A stretch of 64,000 nt of DNA from Streptomyces griseosporeus (GCF_014656055.1 NZ_BNBR01000002.1:747164-811163), one strand, 5' to 3'; shown: positions 18,539 through 27,043, counted from the stretch's first letter. Notes: generated by a model from the letters alone, not told the origin. A program made the numbers and translations.

Positions 18539-20584
18539 TCAGCCGTCCAGCCGCACGACCCGGACGCCCCCCGCGGGCACCGCGAGGTGGCCCGCGGCGC
18601 GCTCGCCGGTCAGCAGCTCCGTGCCGGCGGTCTCCAGCGGGACCTTCGTGTCGGTGCCGGTGTGGTTGACGGCGAAGAGGTAGGTGCCCTGCTCGCCGGT
18701 GCGCCGCACGACCTCGACGTCGCGTGGGAGGTCGGCGCGCGGGTCGACCCCCGCGTCCTCGGCGGCCCAGCCGAGCACCGCGTCCAGGCCCTCGTGGTCG
18801 AGGCGGGTGGAGACGTACCAGGCGGTGCCCTCGCCGAGCCGGTGCCGGGTCACGGCCGGGCGGCCGGCGGTGAGGCCGTCGGCGTACGTCCACACCGGCT
18901 CCGCGCCGCGCGGCACCACGAACTCCGTCCACACGTCGCCGCACAGCTGCGAACCGTCTGGGCCGGTGAGGCGCACGGTCTCGCCCTGGAGCAGCGGCGA
19001 GAACTCCTCGACCGTGAGGCCGAGGACGTCGCGCAGCGCGCCCGGGTAGGGGCCCTCGTGGACGGCGTCGTGCTCGTCGACGATGCCGGAGAAGTACGAC
19101 ACGACGAGGGTGCCGCCCTGCTCGACGTACCGCCGCAGGTTGGCCCCGGCGGCCTCGGTCATCAGGTACAGGGCGGGCACGACGACCAGCGGGTAGGCCG
19201 ACAGGTCGGCCTCGGGGCGGGCGAAGTCGACGGTGAGGTGGCGGTCGTAGAGCACCTCGTAGAACGCGTCGGCGCGCTCGCGCGGGTCGGCGTCCTCACT
19301 GGGCCGCCAGTCCAGGTTCTGCGCCCACCAGGACTGCCAGTCCCACAGCACGGCCACGTCGGCGACCGTGCGGGTGCCGCGGATCTCGCTCAGCGCCGCG
19401 ACGGACGCGCCCAGCTCGACGACCTCGCGCCACACGCGGGTGTCGGTGCCGCCGTGCGGGACCATCGAGGAGTGGAACTTCTCGGCGCCGCGCCGGGACT
19501 GCCGCCACTGGAAGAACATCGCTCCCTCGGAGCCGCGGGCGACATGGCCGAGGGAGTTCCGGGCCATCTGCCCGGGCGCCTTGGCCGGGTTGCGGGGCTG
19601 CCAGTTGACGCCGGAGGTGGAGTGCTCCAGGAGCAGCCAGGGGGCGCCGCCGGCGACGGAGCGGGTGAGGTCGGCGGCCATGGCGAGGTTGACGTGGGTG
19701 CGGCGGCCGTCGGTGATCAGGTAGTGGTCGTTGGTGACGAGGTCGACCTCGCGGCCCCAGGCCCAGTAGTCGACGGAGTCGCACTGGCTGAGCGCGGTCA
19801 TGAAGTTGGTCGTCACGGGCACGCCGGGTGAGAGGCGGTGCAGGATGTCCCGCTCCATGACGAAGTTCTCGCGCATGGTGGCGTCGGCGAAGCGGCGGTA
19901 GTCCAGCGCCTGGGCGGGGTTGCCGACGGTCGGGGTCCGCCGGGGCGGGGTGATCTGCTCGAAGCCGGCGTAGCGCTGGCCCCAGAAGGCGGTGCCCCAG
20001 GCGTCGTTGACCGCGTCGATCGTGCCGTACGTGGTCCGCAGCCAGCGGCGGAAGTGGTCGGCGCAGCCGTCGCAGTAGCAGGCGGAGACGGGGACGCCGT
20101 ACTCGTTGTGCACGTGCCACAGGGCGAGCGCCGGGTGCCCGGCGTAGCGCTCGGCCAGCTCCGTGGTGATGGCCGCGGCGGCGGCGCGGTAGTCGCTGTT
20201 GCTGTGGCAGATGGCGCCGCGGGAGCCGAAGGCGAGGCGTACGCCGTCGGCGGTGACCGGGAGGGCCTCGGGGTGGGCCTGGTAGAACCACGCGGGCGGC
20301 ACCACGGTGGGGGTGCCGAGGTCGACGCGGACGCCGTTGGCGTGGAGCAGGTCGATGACGCGGTCGAGCCAGCCGAAGTCGTACGTGCCGGGAGCGGGCT
20401 CCAGCAGTGCCCAGGAGAAGATGCCGACGCTCACCATGGTGACCCCGGCCTCCCGCATCAGCCGGACGTCCTCCTGCCAGACGTGTTCCGGCCATTGCTC
20501 GGGGTTGTAGTCCCCGCCGAAGGCGAGCCCGGTCAGGCCCCTGGGGGTGGAGCCCGGCATGGGGTCCGGCGTGGAGTCCGGCAT
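18539..20584 (-). CDS. ganA: Beta-galactosidase (GH42)
   Basis: The 681-residue protein matches GH42: F-G-G-D-Y-N-P-E-Q-W-P-E near the start, acid/base Glu161 in H-V-H-N-E-Y-G, and nucleophile Glu320 in L-L-L-E-H-S-T-S-G. The zinc-type cysteine cluster C-Y-C-D-G-C is present, then the trimerisation domain (A-V-L-W-D-W-Q-S-W-W) and a small C-terminal beta domain. There is no signal peptide, so it acts in the cytoplasm on imported galacto-oligosaccharides. The ATG at 20584 has GGGAGA upstream. It diverges from the binding-protein gene across a 205-bp control region with three operator-like dyads. Confidence 0.92.
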   Translation of the reverse strand: MPDSTPDPMPGSTPRGLTGLAFGGDYNPEQWPEHVWQEDVRLMREAGVTMVSVGIFSWALLEPAPGTYDFGWLDRVIDLLHANGVRVDLGTPTVVPPAWFYQAHPEALPVTADGVRLAFGSRGAICHSNSDYRAAAAAITTELAERYAGHPALALWHVHNEYGVPVSACYCDGCADHFRRWLRTTYGTIDAVNDAWGTAFWGQRYAGFEQITPPRRTPTVGNPAQALDYRRFADATMRENFVMERDILHRLSPGVPVTTNFMTALSQCDSVDYWAWGREVDLVTNDHYLITDGRRTHVNLAMAADLTRSVAGGAPWLLLEHSTSGVNWQPRNPAKAPGQMARNSLGHVARGSEGAMFFQWRQSRRGAEKFHSSMVPHGGTDTRVWREVVELGASVAALSEIRGTRTVADVAVLWDWQSWWAQNLDWRPSEDADPRERADAFYEVLYDRHLTVDFARPEADLSAYPLVVVPALYLMTEAAGANLRRYVEQGGTLVVSYFSGIVDEHDAVHEGPYPGALRDVLGLTVEEFSPLLQGETVRLTGPDGSQLCGDVWTEFVVPRGAEPVWTYADGLTAGRPAVTRHRLGEGTAWYVSTRLDHEGLDAVLGWAAEDAGVDPRADLPRDVEVVRRTGEQGTYLFAVNHTGTDTKVPLETAGTELLTGERAAGHLAVPAGGVRVVRLDG

Positions 20585-20611
20585 GAATGTCTCCCGTTGA
20601 GATCGATCATT

Positions 20612-20625
20612 TGGGAACGTGCACA
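20612..20625 (-). promoter_or_regulatory. Third, degenerate operator-like site facing ganA
   Basis: On the minus strand TGTGCACGTTCCCA matches the two better sites at 20701 and 20755 in 12 and 13 of 14 positions respectively. It lies 28 bp before the beta-galactosidase start, where a repressor could block the leftward promoter. Confidence 0.45.
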
Positions 20626-20672
20626 CACATCGTCGGCGGTGCGATCCCAACATAACCGCACAGCAACAACCA

Positions 20673-20700
20673 TTGACAAGTGTCCGGGATGTTTCTCTAC
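20673..20700 (+). promoter_or_regulatory. Promoter of the galactan transport operon
   Basis: A perfect -35 TTGACA (20673-20678) is followed after 17 bases by TCTACT (20695-20700). A TACTGT hexamer at spacing 19 is an alternative -10. Transcription would begin inside the first operator dyad, an arrangement expected for repression. Confidence 0.55.
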
Positions 20701-20714
20701 TGTGAACGCTCACA
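20701..20714 (+). promoter_or_regulatory. Operator 1 of the galactan regulator
   Basis: TGTGAACGCTCACA is a perfect 5-bp inverted repeat (TGTGA/TCACA) around ACGC. It directly follows the -10 region of the transport operon. Being at the promoter of a LacI-controlled unit, it is the best candidate binding site for the LacI regulator encoded at 23931. Confidence 0.6.
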
Positions 20715-20754
20715 GAAGCATTCCAGGGCCTCGCGACGGGCGGGGCACCGGGGT

Positions 20755-20768
20755 CTGTGCACGCTCAC
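20755..20768 (+). promoter_or_regulatory. Operator 2 of the galactan regulator
   Basis: TGTGCACGCTCACA differs from operator 1 at one base and lies 54 bp downstream of it, close to five helical turns, just before the binding-protein ribosome site. Two in-phase sites suggest cooperative or looped repression. Confidence 0.6.
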
Positions 20769-20789
20769 ATCCGCACCGGGGAGAACTCC

Positions 20790-22109
20790 ATGCCGTACAC
20801 GAAGCGCCGTCGCCTCGTGACTTCCGCCGTGGCCATCGCGCTCGGCGCCACCGCCCTCGCAGCCTGCGGCTCGTCCGACGACTCCGGCGACGCCGAGTCG
20901 GGTCCGGTCTCGCTGACCTACTGGACCTGGACGCCCGGCATGGACAAGGTCGTCGACCTGTGGAACAAGGGCCAGGGCAAGAAGGAACAGATCACCGTCA
21001 CGGTGAAGAAGCAGGCGTCCGGCGACACGCTGGTCACCAAGATCCTCACCGCGCACAAGGCGCACCAGGCCCCCGACCTGGTGCAGGCCGAGTACCAGGC
21101 GCTGCCGACGCTGGTCAGCAACGACGCGCTCGCCGACATCGCCGGCCACGTCGGCGGCATCGAGGGCAAGTTCGCCAAGGGCGTCTGGCAGCAGACCACG
21201 CTCGGCACGGACGCCGTCTACGCGATACCTCAGGACATCGGGCCGATGATGTTCTACTACCGCGCCGACCTGTTCAAGCAGTACGGCCTCACCGTCCCGA
21301 CCACCTGGGACGAGTTCGCCGAGACGGCCCGCGCGCTGAAGAAGAAGGCCCCGGACAAGGACCTGACGACCTTCTCCGCCAACGACTCCGGCCTCTTCGC
21401 GGGCCTGGCCCAGCAGGCCGGCGCCCAGTGGTGGACGACCTCCGGCGACAAGTGGAAGGTCGCCATCAACGACGCCGCCACCCGGAAGGTCGCCACGTTC
21501 TGGGGCGGCCTGGTCAAGGAGGGCGCCATCGACAACCAGCCGATGTACACCCCGGCCTGGAACAAGGCGCTCGACACGGGCAAGCAGATCGCCTGGGTCA
21601 GCGCCGTGTGGGCGCCGGGCACCCTGACCACCGCCGCGCCGGACACCGCGGGCAAGTGGGCCATGGCCCCGCTCCCCCAGTGGTCCAGGAGCGAGAACCG
21701 CACCGGCAGCTGGGGCGGCTCCTCCACCGCCGTCACCACCGACTCCAAGCACCAGGAGGCCGCCGCGAAGTTCGCCGCCTGGCTGAACACCGACGCCGAG
21801 GCCCTGAACGCGCTCGCCAAGGAGGGCGGCATCTATCCGGCCTCCACCTCCGCCCAGCTCAGCGGCGCCTTCGCGCAGCCGCCGGCGTACTTCTCCAACC
21901 AGCCGGACTTCTACACCAAGGCCGCGGAGATCGCCGAGACGACCGCGCCCTCCGCGTGGGGCCCGAACGTCAACGTCGCCTACACCACCTTCAAGGACGC
22001 CTTCGGCGCCGCCGCGAAGAACAAGTCGGACTTCACCGCCGCCCTGGACAAGATGCAGGCCGACACGGTCGCCGACATGAAGAAGCAGGGCTTCGAGGTC
22101 GCTGAATGA
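20790..22109 (+). CDS. ganS: Galacto-oligosaccharide ABC transporter, substrate-binding lipoprotein
   Basis: The 439-residue protein has a lipoprotein signal peptide with lipobox L-A-A-C at the cleavage site, followed by a Ser/Asp-rich linker and a family 1 extracellular solute-binding fold (L-T-Y-W-T-W-T-P-G-M, V-T-V-K-K-Q-A-S-G, W-D-E-F-A-E-T-A-R). It captures oligosaccharides at the cell surface for the permeases that follow. The ATG at 20790 has GGGGAG 7 nt upstream; a GTG 11 codons earlier is in frame but lies inside operator 2. Its stop overlaps the next start by 4 bp. No ATPase gene is linked, so a shared MsiK-type ATPase is probably used. Confidence 0.88.
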   Translation: MPYTKRRRLVTSAVAIALGATALAACGSSDDSGDAESGPVSLTYWTWTPGMDKVVDLWNKGQGKKEQITVTVKKQASGDTLVTKILTAHKAHQAPDLVQAEYQALPTLVSNDALADIAGHVGGIEGKFAKGVWQQTTLGTDAVYAIPQDIGPMMFYYRADLFKQYGLTVPTTWDEFAETARALKKKAPDKDLTTFSANDSGLFAGLAQQAGAQWWTTSGDKWKVAINDAATRKVATFWGGLVKEGAIDNQPMYTPAWNKALDTGKQIAWVSAVWAPGTLTTAAPDTAGKWAMAPLPQWSRSENRTGSWGGSSTAVTTDSKHQEAAAKFAAWLNTDAEALNALAKEGGIYPASTSAQLSGAFAQPPAYFSNQPDFYTKAAEIAETTAPSAWGPNVNVAYTTFKDAFGAAAKNKSDFTAALDKMQADTVADMKKQGFEVAE

Positions 22110-23032
22110 GCAGTGCAGCACGCCGGAGGCCGTACGGGGTCAAGGGGGCCCCGTATGCCTTCCTCCTCCCCGCTTCCCTCCTGTTCCTCCTCTTCTTCGC
22201 CCTGCCCATCGGTTACGCCGTCTACCTGAGCTTCCGCAAGGTGCACGTCTCCGGTCTCGGGCTAGGCAAGAACGCCCGCTCCGAGGTCTGGGCGGGCCTG
22301 GAGAACTACACCGACGCCCTGTCCGACAGCGAGCTGGTGAACGGCGCCCTGCGCGTGCTCGGCTACGGCTGCATAGTCGTCCCGGTCATGCTGGGTCTCG
22401 CGCTGCTGTTCGCGCTGATGCTCGACTCCGACAAGGTCCGGCTGGCCCCCTTCACCCGGCTCGCGATCTTCCTGCCGTACGCCATCCCCGGCGTGGTCGC
22501 CGCGCTGCTCTGGGGCTTCCTGTACCTGCCCGACGTGAGCCCCTTCTACTTCGTGCTCGACAGGCTGGGCCTGCCGCAGCCGGACCTGCTGGACGGCGGT
22601 CCGCTCTACCTCGCGCTGTCGAACATCGCGATCTGGGGCGGCACCGGCTTCAACATGATCGTCATCTACACCTCGCTGCAGGCCATCCCGGCCGAGGTGT
22701 ACGAGGCGGCCAAGCTGGATGGCGCCACGCCGCTGCAGATCGCGCTGCGGATCAAGATCCCGATGGTGGCGCCCTCGCTGGTGCTGACCTTCTTCTTCTC
22801 GATCATCGCGACGCTCCAGGTCTTCAACGAGCCGACCACGATCAAACCGCTCACCAACTCGGTGTCCACGACCTGGAGTCCGCTGATGAAGGTGTACCAG
22901 GACGCCTTCGGCAAGGGCGACATCTACGCGGCGGCCGCCCAGGCCGTGATCATCGCGCTCGCCACGCTGCTGCTGTCCTTCGGCTTCCTGCGAGCCGCGA
23001 ACCGTCGTCAGAAGCAGGAGGCGGCACGATGA
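22106..23032 (+). CDS. ganP: Carbohydrate ABC transporter permease (MalF-type)
   Basis: The 308-residue protein has six hydrophobic helices and the permease EAA loop (Y-E-A-A-K-L-D-G-A-T, then I-K-I-P-M-V) that docks the ATPase. It begins with a basic N-terminus and the hydrophobic L-L-P-A-S-L-L-F-L-L segment typical of MalF-type sugar permeases. It overlaps the binding-protein gene by ATGA and the next permease by ATGA. With ganS and ganQ it would import beta-galacto-oligosaccharides. Confidence 0.9.
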   Translation: MSSAARRRPYGVKGAPYAFLLPASLLFLLFFALPIGYAVYLSFRKVHVSGLGLGKNARSEVWAGLENYTDALSDSELVNGALRVLGYGCIVVPVMLGLALLFALMLDSDKVRLAPFTRLAIFLPYAIPGVVAALLWGFLYLPDVSPFYFVLDRLGLPQPDLLDGGPLYLALSNIAIWGGTGFNMIVIYTSLQAIPAEVYEAAKLDGATPLQIALRIKIPMVAPSLVLTFFFSIIATLQVFNEPTTIKPLTNSVSTTWSPLMKVYQDAFGKGDIYAAAAQAVIIALATLLLSFGFLRAANRRQKQEAAR

Positions 23033-23934
23033 GTTCCCTCGCCCTCCACAAAGCCGAGCCGGCCGCCGGCACCAACCCCGGCACCGCCCAGGGCCCGCCG
23101 CTGCGCCGCCGGATCGCGCTCGTGCCGACGCTGACCCTGCTGCTGGGCGCGGTGTACTGCCTGCTGCCCGTGGCCTGGGTGGTGATCGCCTCCACCAAGT
23201 CCGGCAAGGAGCTGTTCTCCACCTTCACCTTCCTGCCGGGCTCCGGCTTCTCCGACAACCTCTCCCAGCTCAACGCCTACCGCGACGGCGTGTACTGGGA
23301 GTGGATGGGCAACTCCGCCCTCTACGCGATCCTCGGCGCACTGCTGTCGACGGCGGTGTCCGCGTTCAGCGGCTACGCGCTGGCGGTCTACCGCTTCCGG
23401 GGCCGGGAGACCCTGTTCAACGTGCTGCTCGCGGGCGTGCTGATGCCCCCGGTCATCCTCGCCGTGCCGCAGTACCTGCTGCTCGCCAAGGCGGACCTCA
23501 CCGACAGCTACCTGTCCGTGCTGCTGCCGCAGATCCTCGCCCCGTACGGCGTGTATCTGGCGCGGATCTACGCCGCCGCGGCCGTGCCCGCCGACGTGGT
23601 GGAGGCCGGGCGGATGGACGGCGCGAGCGAGTGGCGGATCTTCACCAGGATCGCGCTGCCGATGATGGTGCCCGGCCTGGTGACGGTCTTCCTCTTCCAG
23701 TTCGTCGCGATCTGGAACAACTTCCTGCTGCCGTACATCATGCTGAGCGACGACGAGAAGTTCCCGATCACGCTCGGTCTGTTCACGCTGCTGGAGCAGG
23801 GCGCGAACACCCCGGCGCTGTACACGCTGGTGATCACCGGCGCATTCCTCGCCGTGCTGCCGCTCATCGCCCTCTTCCTGGTCATCCAGCGGTTCTGGAG
23901 CCTGGATCTGCTGTCCGGGGCCGTAAAGTCATGA
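23029..23934 (+). CDS. ganQ: Carbohydrate ABC transporter permease (MalG-type)
   Basis: The 301-residue protein is the second membrane subunit, with six helices, the block S-A-F-S-G-Y-A-L-A-V-Y-R-F and an EAA loop written E-A-G-R-M-D-G-A-S followed by I-A-L-P-M-M. It pairs with ganP. Its stop codon overlaps the start of the LacI gene by 4 bp, so the regulator is made with the transporter and the locus should be autoregulated. Confidence 0.9.
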   Translation: MSSLALHKAEPAAGTNPGTAQGPPLRRRIALVPTLTLLLGAVYCLLPVAWVVIASTKSGKELFSTFTFLPGSGFSDNLSQLNAYRDGVYWEWMGNSALYAILGALLSTAVSAFSGYALAVYRFRGRETLFNVLLAGVLMPPVILAVPQYLLLAKADLTDSYLSVLLPQILAPYGVYLARIYAAAAVPADVVEAGRMDGASEWRIFTRIALPMMVPGLVTVFLFQFVAIWNNFLLPYIMLSDDEKFPITLGLFTLLEQGANTPALYTLVITGAFLAVLPLIALFLVIQRFWSLDLLSGAVKS

Positions 23935-24962
23935 CCATGAGCAATACGGGGGGCCGGCGCAGGCCGCCGACGATCCACGACGTGGCGCGCGAGGCGGGTG
24001 TCTCGCGCGGCACCGTCTCGCGCGTGCTCAACGGCGGCCACTACGTCAGCCCCGCGGCGCAGGAGGCCGTCAACGCGGCCATCCGCAAGACCGGTTACGT
24101 CGTCAACCGGCACGCCCGCTCCCTGATCACCGGGCGTTCTGACTCGGTCGGCTTCCTGCTGACCGAGCCGCAGGAGCGGTTCTTCGAGGACCCCAACTTC
24201 AATGTGCTGCTGCGCGGTTGCACCCAGGCACTGGCCGCGCACGACATCCCGCTGCTGCTGATGATCGCCGGGACGGAGGACGAACGGCGGCGCATCACGC
24301 GGTACATCACCGCCGGTCACGTCGACGGGGTGCTGCTGGTCTCCAGCCACTCCGGCGACCCGGTGGCCGAGCAGCTGCGGGAGGCGGGGGTACCGCTGGT
24401 GGCCTGCGGCAAGCCGATCGGGCTGGGCTCCAAGGTGAGTTACGTGGCCGCCGACGACCGCGACGGCGCCCGTGACATGGTCCGGCACCTGCTGTCGCTC
24501 GGCCGCCGCCGGGTGGGCACGGTGACCGGCCCGCTGGACACCCCCGGCGGTGTCGAGCGCCTCGCCGGCTACCGGGAGGTGCTGGCCGAGGCCGGTGTCC
24601 CGTACGACGACAACCTTGTCGTCTCCGGCGACTACAGCCGGGCCAGCGGCGAGGCGGGCGCGGAGCGGCTGCTCGATCAGGCACCGGACGTCGACGCGGT
24701 GTTCGTCGCCTCCGACCTGATGGCGCAGGGCGTGCTCACGGCCCTGCACCGGGCGGGGCGCCGGGTGCCGGAGGACGTGGCGGTCGGCGGCTTCGACGAC
24801 TCCCCCGCGGCGGTGGCCGCCAGCCCCGAGCTGACGACCATACGGCAGCCGTGGGACCGCATCAGCAACGAGATGGTCCGCGTCCTGCTGGCCCAGATCG
24901 GCGGCGAGGACCCGGCGGCGGTGATCCTGCCCACGGAGCTGGTGCGGCGCGCTTCGGCGTGA
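23931..24962 (+). CDS. ganR: LacI-family repressor of galactan utilisation
   Basis: The 343-residue protein has a LacI helix-turn-helix at about 14-60 (T-I-H-D-V-A-R-E-A-G-V-S-R-G-T-V-S-R-V-L-N-G) and a hinge helix, then a periplasmic-binding-protein-like sugar domain (S-V-G-F-L-L-T-E-P-Q, D-A-V-F-V-A-S-D-L-M-A-Q-G). I chose the ATG at 23931 for its overlap with the permease stop; another ATG is two codons downstream. It probably binds the TGTGMACGYTC-type dyads in the ganA-ganS region and is released by galactose or galactobiose. The effector is inferred from context. A G/C-rich dyad at 24963-24990 may end the operon. Confidence 0.87.
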   Translation: MTMSNTGGRRRPPTIHDVAREAGVSRGTVSRVLNGGHYVSPAAQEAVNAAIRKTGYVVNRHARSLITGRSDSVGFLLTEPQERFFEDPNFNVLLRGCTQALAAHDIPLLLMIAGTEDERRRITRYITAGHVDGVLLVSSHSGDPVAEQLREAGVPLVACGKPIGLGSKVSYVAADDRDGARDMVRHLLSLGRRRVGTVTGPLDTPGGVERLAGYREVLAEAGVPYDDNLVVSGDYSRASGEAGAERLLDQAPDVDAVFVASDLMAQGVLTALHRAGRRVPEDVAVGGFDDSPAAVAASPELTTIRQPWDRISNEMVRVLLAQIGGEDPAAVILPTELVRRASA

Positions 24963-25058
24963 GGGCAGCCGGGGCGGCCGGCCCTGCCAGGCCCGGTTCG
25001 GGCGAAGCGGTCAGGATTCGAGAAGCCGTCGTCGGCTCTCCCGTCCTAGCGTGGAACC

Positions 25059-25079
25059 ACCGGCGGGGACCCCGCCGGT
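25059..25079 (+). other. Perfect hairpin in the leader of the VOC gene
   Basis: ACCGGCGGGG (25059-25068) and its complement (25070-25079) form a 10-bp inverted repeat with almost no loop, about 24 bp before the VOC start. The upstream CCTAGCGTGG (near 25046) could be a -10 region, placing the hairpin at the 5' end of the message, where it could stabilise it. Confidence 0.5.
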
Positions 25080-25102
25080 TCCCCGTGGAGAAGGAGTCCG
25101 CC

Positions 25103-25453
25103 ATGACCGCCGGCCTGACGACGATCATCTACCCCGTGAAGGACCTCGACCGTGCCAAGGCCCTGTTCAAGGCGCTGCTGGAGACCGAGCCGTACGCCGA
25201 CGAGCCGTACTACGTCGGTTTCAAGGACGCCGGGCAGGACGTCGGCCTCGACCCGAACGGCCACGCCCAGGGCATGACCGGGCCGGTCCCCTACTGGCAC
25301 GTGGCCGACATCCGCGCCCGTCTGTCCGCCCTCCTCGACGCCGGTGCCGAGCTGCTGCAGGACGTGCGCGACGTCGGCGGCGGCCGGCTGATCGCCTCGG
25401 TGAAGGACGCGGACGGCAACCTCGTGGGGCTGCTCCAGGACACCTCGAGCTGA
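25103..25453 (+). CDS. VOC/glyoxalase-superfamily protein
   Basis: The 116-residue protein is a single VOC domain: T-I-I-Y-P-V-K-D-L-D-R-A-K-A-L-F at the start, Y-Y-V-G-F-K and V-K-D-A-D-G-N-L-V-G-L-L-Q at the end, the place where a metal-binding Glu is often found and is here Gln. It may dimerise to form a metal site for an unknown small molecule. A strong GGAGAAGGAG precedes the ATG. It is followed closely by a MarR gene, which may respond to the same compound. Confidence 0.75.
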   Translation: MTAGLTTIIYPVKDLDRAKALFKALLETEPYADEPYYVGFKDAGQDVGLDPNGHAQGMTGPVPYWHVADIRARLSALLDAGAELLQDVRDVGGGRLIASVKDADGNLVGLLQDTSS

Positions 25454-25471
25454 GCCCTTCACCCAGCGGTA

Positions 25472-25496
25472 GTTGCAAAGTCAACGAACGGTCGTT
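25472..25496 (+). promoter_or_regulatory. Two dyads upstream of marR, probable autoregulatory operator
   Basis: GTTGCAAAGTCAAC (25472-25485) is a GTTG/CAAC inverted repeat, and AACGGTCGTT (25487-25496) is a second dyad one base further on. MarR proteins commonly bind such palindromes over their own promoters. The marR ATG at 25516 has no Shine-Dalgarno sequence, so its message may be leaderless and start within the dyad region. Confidence 0.5.
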
Positions 25497-25515
25497 TCGG
25501 TGTTACCGTGCAGAC

Positions 25516-25911
25516 ATGGCACTGAAGACGGCCGACGCCCGGCTCGAGGACCGCTGGCGGGACATCCTCGCCGTCCACGCGCGCACGATGTGCGAGATCG
25601 ACCGCGTGCTGCACCCGCACGGCCTGGGCGCGAGCGACTTCGAGGTGCTCGACATCCTCGCGTCCGCCGCGCCCGCGGAGGGCGACCTGTGCCGGGTGCA
25701 GAACCTCGTCGGGCAGGTGCACCTGAGCCAGAGCGCGCTGTCCCGTCTCATCGGCCGCCTGGAGAAGGAGGGCCTGGTGGAGCGCTCGGTGTGCGCCGAG
25801 GACCGCCGCGGCGTGTGGGTGGCCCTCACCGAGAAGGGCCGCCGGCTGCACGCGGAGGTACGGCCGCTCCAGCGCGAGGTGCTGGAGCGGATGCTCGGCG
25901 GACGGGACTGA
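25516..25911 (+). CDS. MarR-family transcriptional regulator
   Basis: The 131-residue protein shows the MarR fold, with long N-terminal helices (A-R-T-M-C-E-I-D-R-V-L), the recognition helix region H-L-S-Q-S-A-L-S-R-L-I-G-R-L-E-K-E-G-L-V and the wing A-E-D-R-R-G-V-W-V-A-L-T-E-K-G. It likely represses itself through the dyads just upstream and perhaps the preceding VOC gene. MarR ligands are usually phenolic or oxidising compounds; the actual ligand is unknown. Confidence 0.85.
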   Translation: MALKTADARLEDRWRDILAVHARTMCEIDRVLHPHGLGASDFEVLDILASAAPAEGDLCRVQNLVGQVHLSQSALSRLIGRLEKEGLVERSVCAEDRRGVWVALTEKGRRLHAEVRPLQREVLERMLGGRD

Positions 25912-25929
25912 GTCCCGTACTGCGACCGG

Positions 25930-26331
25930 CTACGGCCGGGCCAGCAGCGTCCGTACGCCCTCGGACGTGAGCGTCAGCGGGTGCGAGGAGCCGGCGTCGA
26001 TGGTCAGGGACAGGTCGTCCGTCGGCCACTGCGCGGCGAGGGCCCCCAGCGGCACCAGGCGGTAGCGGGAGACGTACGGCAGCAGCCCGGCCATCTCCAG
26101 TTCCGAGGTGAACACCGGCACCACCGGCTGCCCGCCGGGCTGCTCCAGCACGGGCAGGGCCACCGCGGAGGGGTCGGCGGCGTCCGCGTCGGTGGCGTCG
26201 TCGGGCACGGGCACCAGCACGTCGCACTGGGCGAGCGTGTCGAGCGCCGCCGTGTCCTGGGTGTTGTGGGCGAGCGTGTCCAGCGCGCGCTGGGCCGGGC
26301 TGGTGTGGTTGTCGTTCGCGGGTGTGTCCAT
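25930..26331 (-). CDS. SseB-domain protein of unknown function
   Basis: The 133-residue protein resembles the SseB N-terminal domain family common in actinobacteria: A-Q-C-D-V-L-V-P-V-P-D-D, V-P-V-F-T-S-E-L-E-M and a C-terminal P-L-T-L-T-S-E-G-V-R-T-L. No signal peptide or membrane segment is seen. The family has no known enzymatic role outside secretion accessory proteins. AGGGAAG precedes the ATG. The 154 bp to the next gene (26332-26485) hold nothing recognisable. Confidence 0.65.
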   Translation of the reverse strand: MDTPANDNHTSPAQRALDTLAHNTQDTAALDTLAQCDVLVPVPDDATDADAADPSAVALPVLEQPGGQPVVPVFTSELEMAGLLPYVSRYRLVPLGALAAQWPTDDLSLTIDAGSSHPLTLTSEGVRTLLARP

Positions 26332-26485
26332 GACTGCTTCCCTGGCTTCCGTGCTGGTAGCGGCGGTCGTACGCACCGCCCGCGAGCCTGCGGCCCCGGG
26401 CGCGGTCGGGCCTCGCGTACCCGACGCGACCGGGACCATGCGTCGGGGCCGGCGGAATTCGCCCGGCTGCCGCGCGCCGCCGGAT

Positions 26486-27043
26486 TCAGCCGCCCGTCTC
26501 CCCCAGGATCTCGGCGACGGTGGTGACGCGGACCAGCGGCCGGTACAGGTCCATGATCTGCAGGGCTTTGGCGTGGGAGTCGTCGTCGGCGCCCGCGCAC
26601 GCGTCCGCGGCGACCAGCACCTCGGCCCCGGCGTCGGCGGCGGCGAGCGCGGTGGAGAGCACGCAGCAGTCGGTGCTGACGCCCGCCAGGACCAGCCGCC
26701 CCTCCGGGCCGATCCGGGCGGCCAGCTCGGGCGTCCACTTGCCGAAGGTGGTGGTGTCGAGGGTGGGCCGGGCACCGTCGGCGAACTCGTCCACCAGGCG
26801 CCACAGCGGGGCATCCGGGGGCCGGCGGGCGAACGTCCACTGCCGGTAGTACGCCTCCCAGGCGCCGCTCGGCGCGGCGGGCGCCAGGAAGCGCGTGAAG
26901 ACGACGCGCTCACCGAAGGGGGGCAGCAGCCGCCGAACCCCTTGCGCGGCCTCGGCGAAGCGGGGCGCCGCCCAGGGGCTGTCCGGTGCGGCGAACACCT
27001 CTTGCATGTCGATCACGGCCAGCAGCCCGGACACCTCGCTCAT
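26486..27043 (-). CDS. Isochorismatase-family cysteine hydrolase
   Basis: The 185-residue protein has the catalytic triad of cysteine amidohydrolases: Asp in L-A-V-I-D-M-Q, Lys in T-T-T-F-G-K-W, and Cys in V-S-T-D-C-C-V, with the cis-peptide loop before it. Relatives cleave nicotinamide, N-carbamoyl compounds, biuret or isochorismate. Its ATG overlaps the NCS1 permease stop by 4 bp, so it probably acts on a nitrogenous ring or amide brought in by that transporter. That pairing is inference. Confidence 0.82.
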   Translation of the reverse strand: MSEVSGLLAVIDMQEVFAAPDSPWAAPRFAEAAQGVRRLLPPFGERVVFTRFLAPAAPSGAWEAYYRQWTFARRPPDAPLWRLVDEFADGARPTLDTTTFGKWTPELAARIGPEGRLVLAGVSTDCCVLSTALAAADAGAEVLVAADACAGADDDSHAKALQIMDLYRPLVRVTTVAEILGETGG

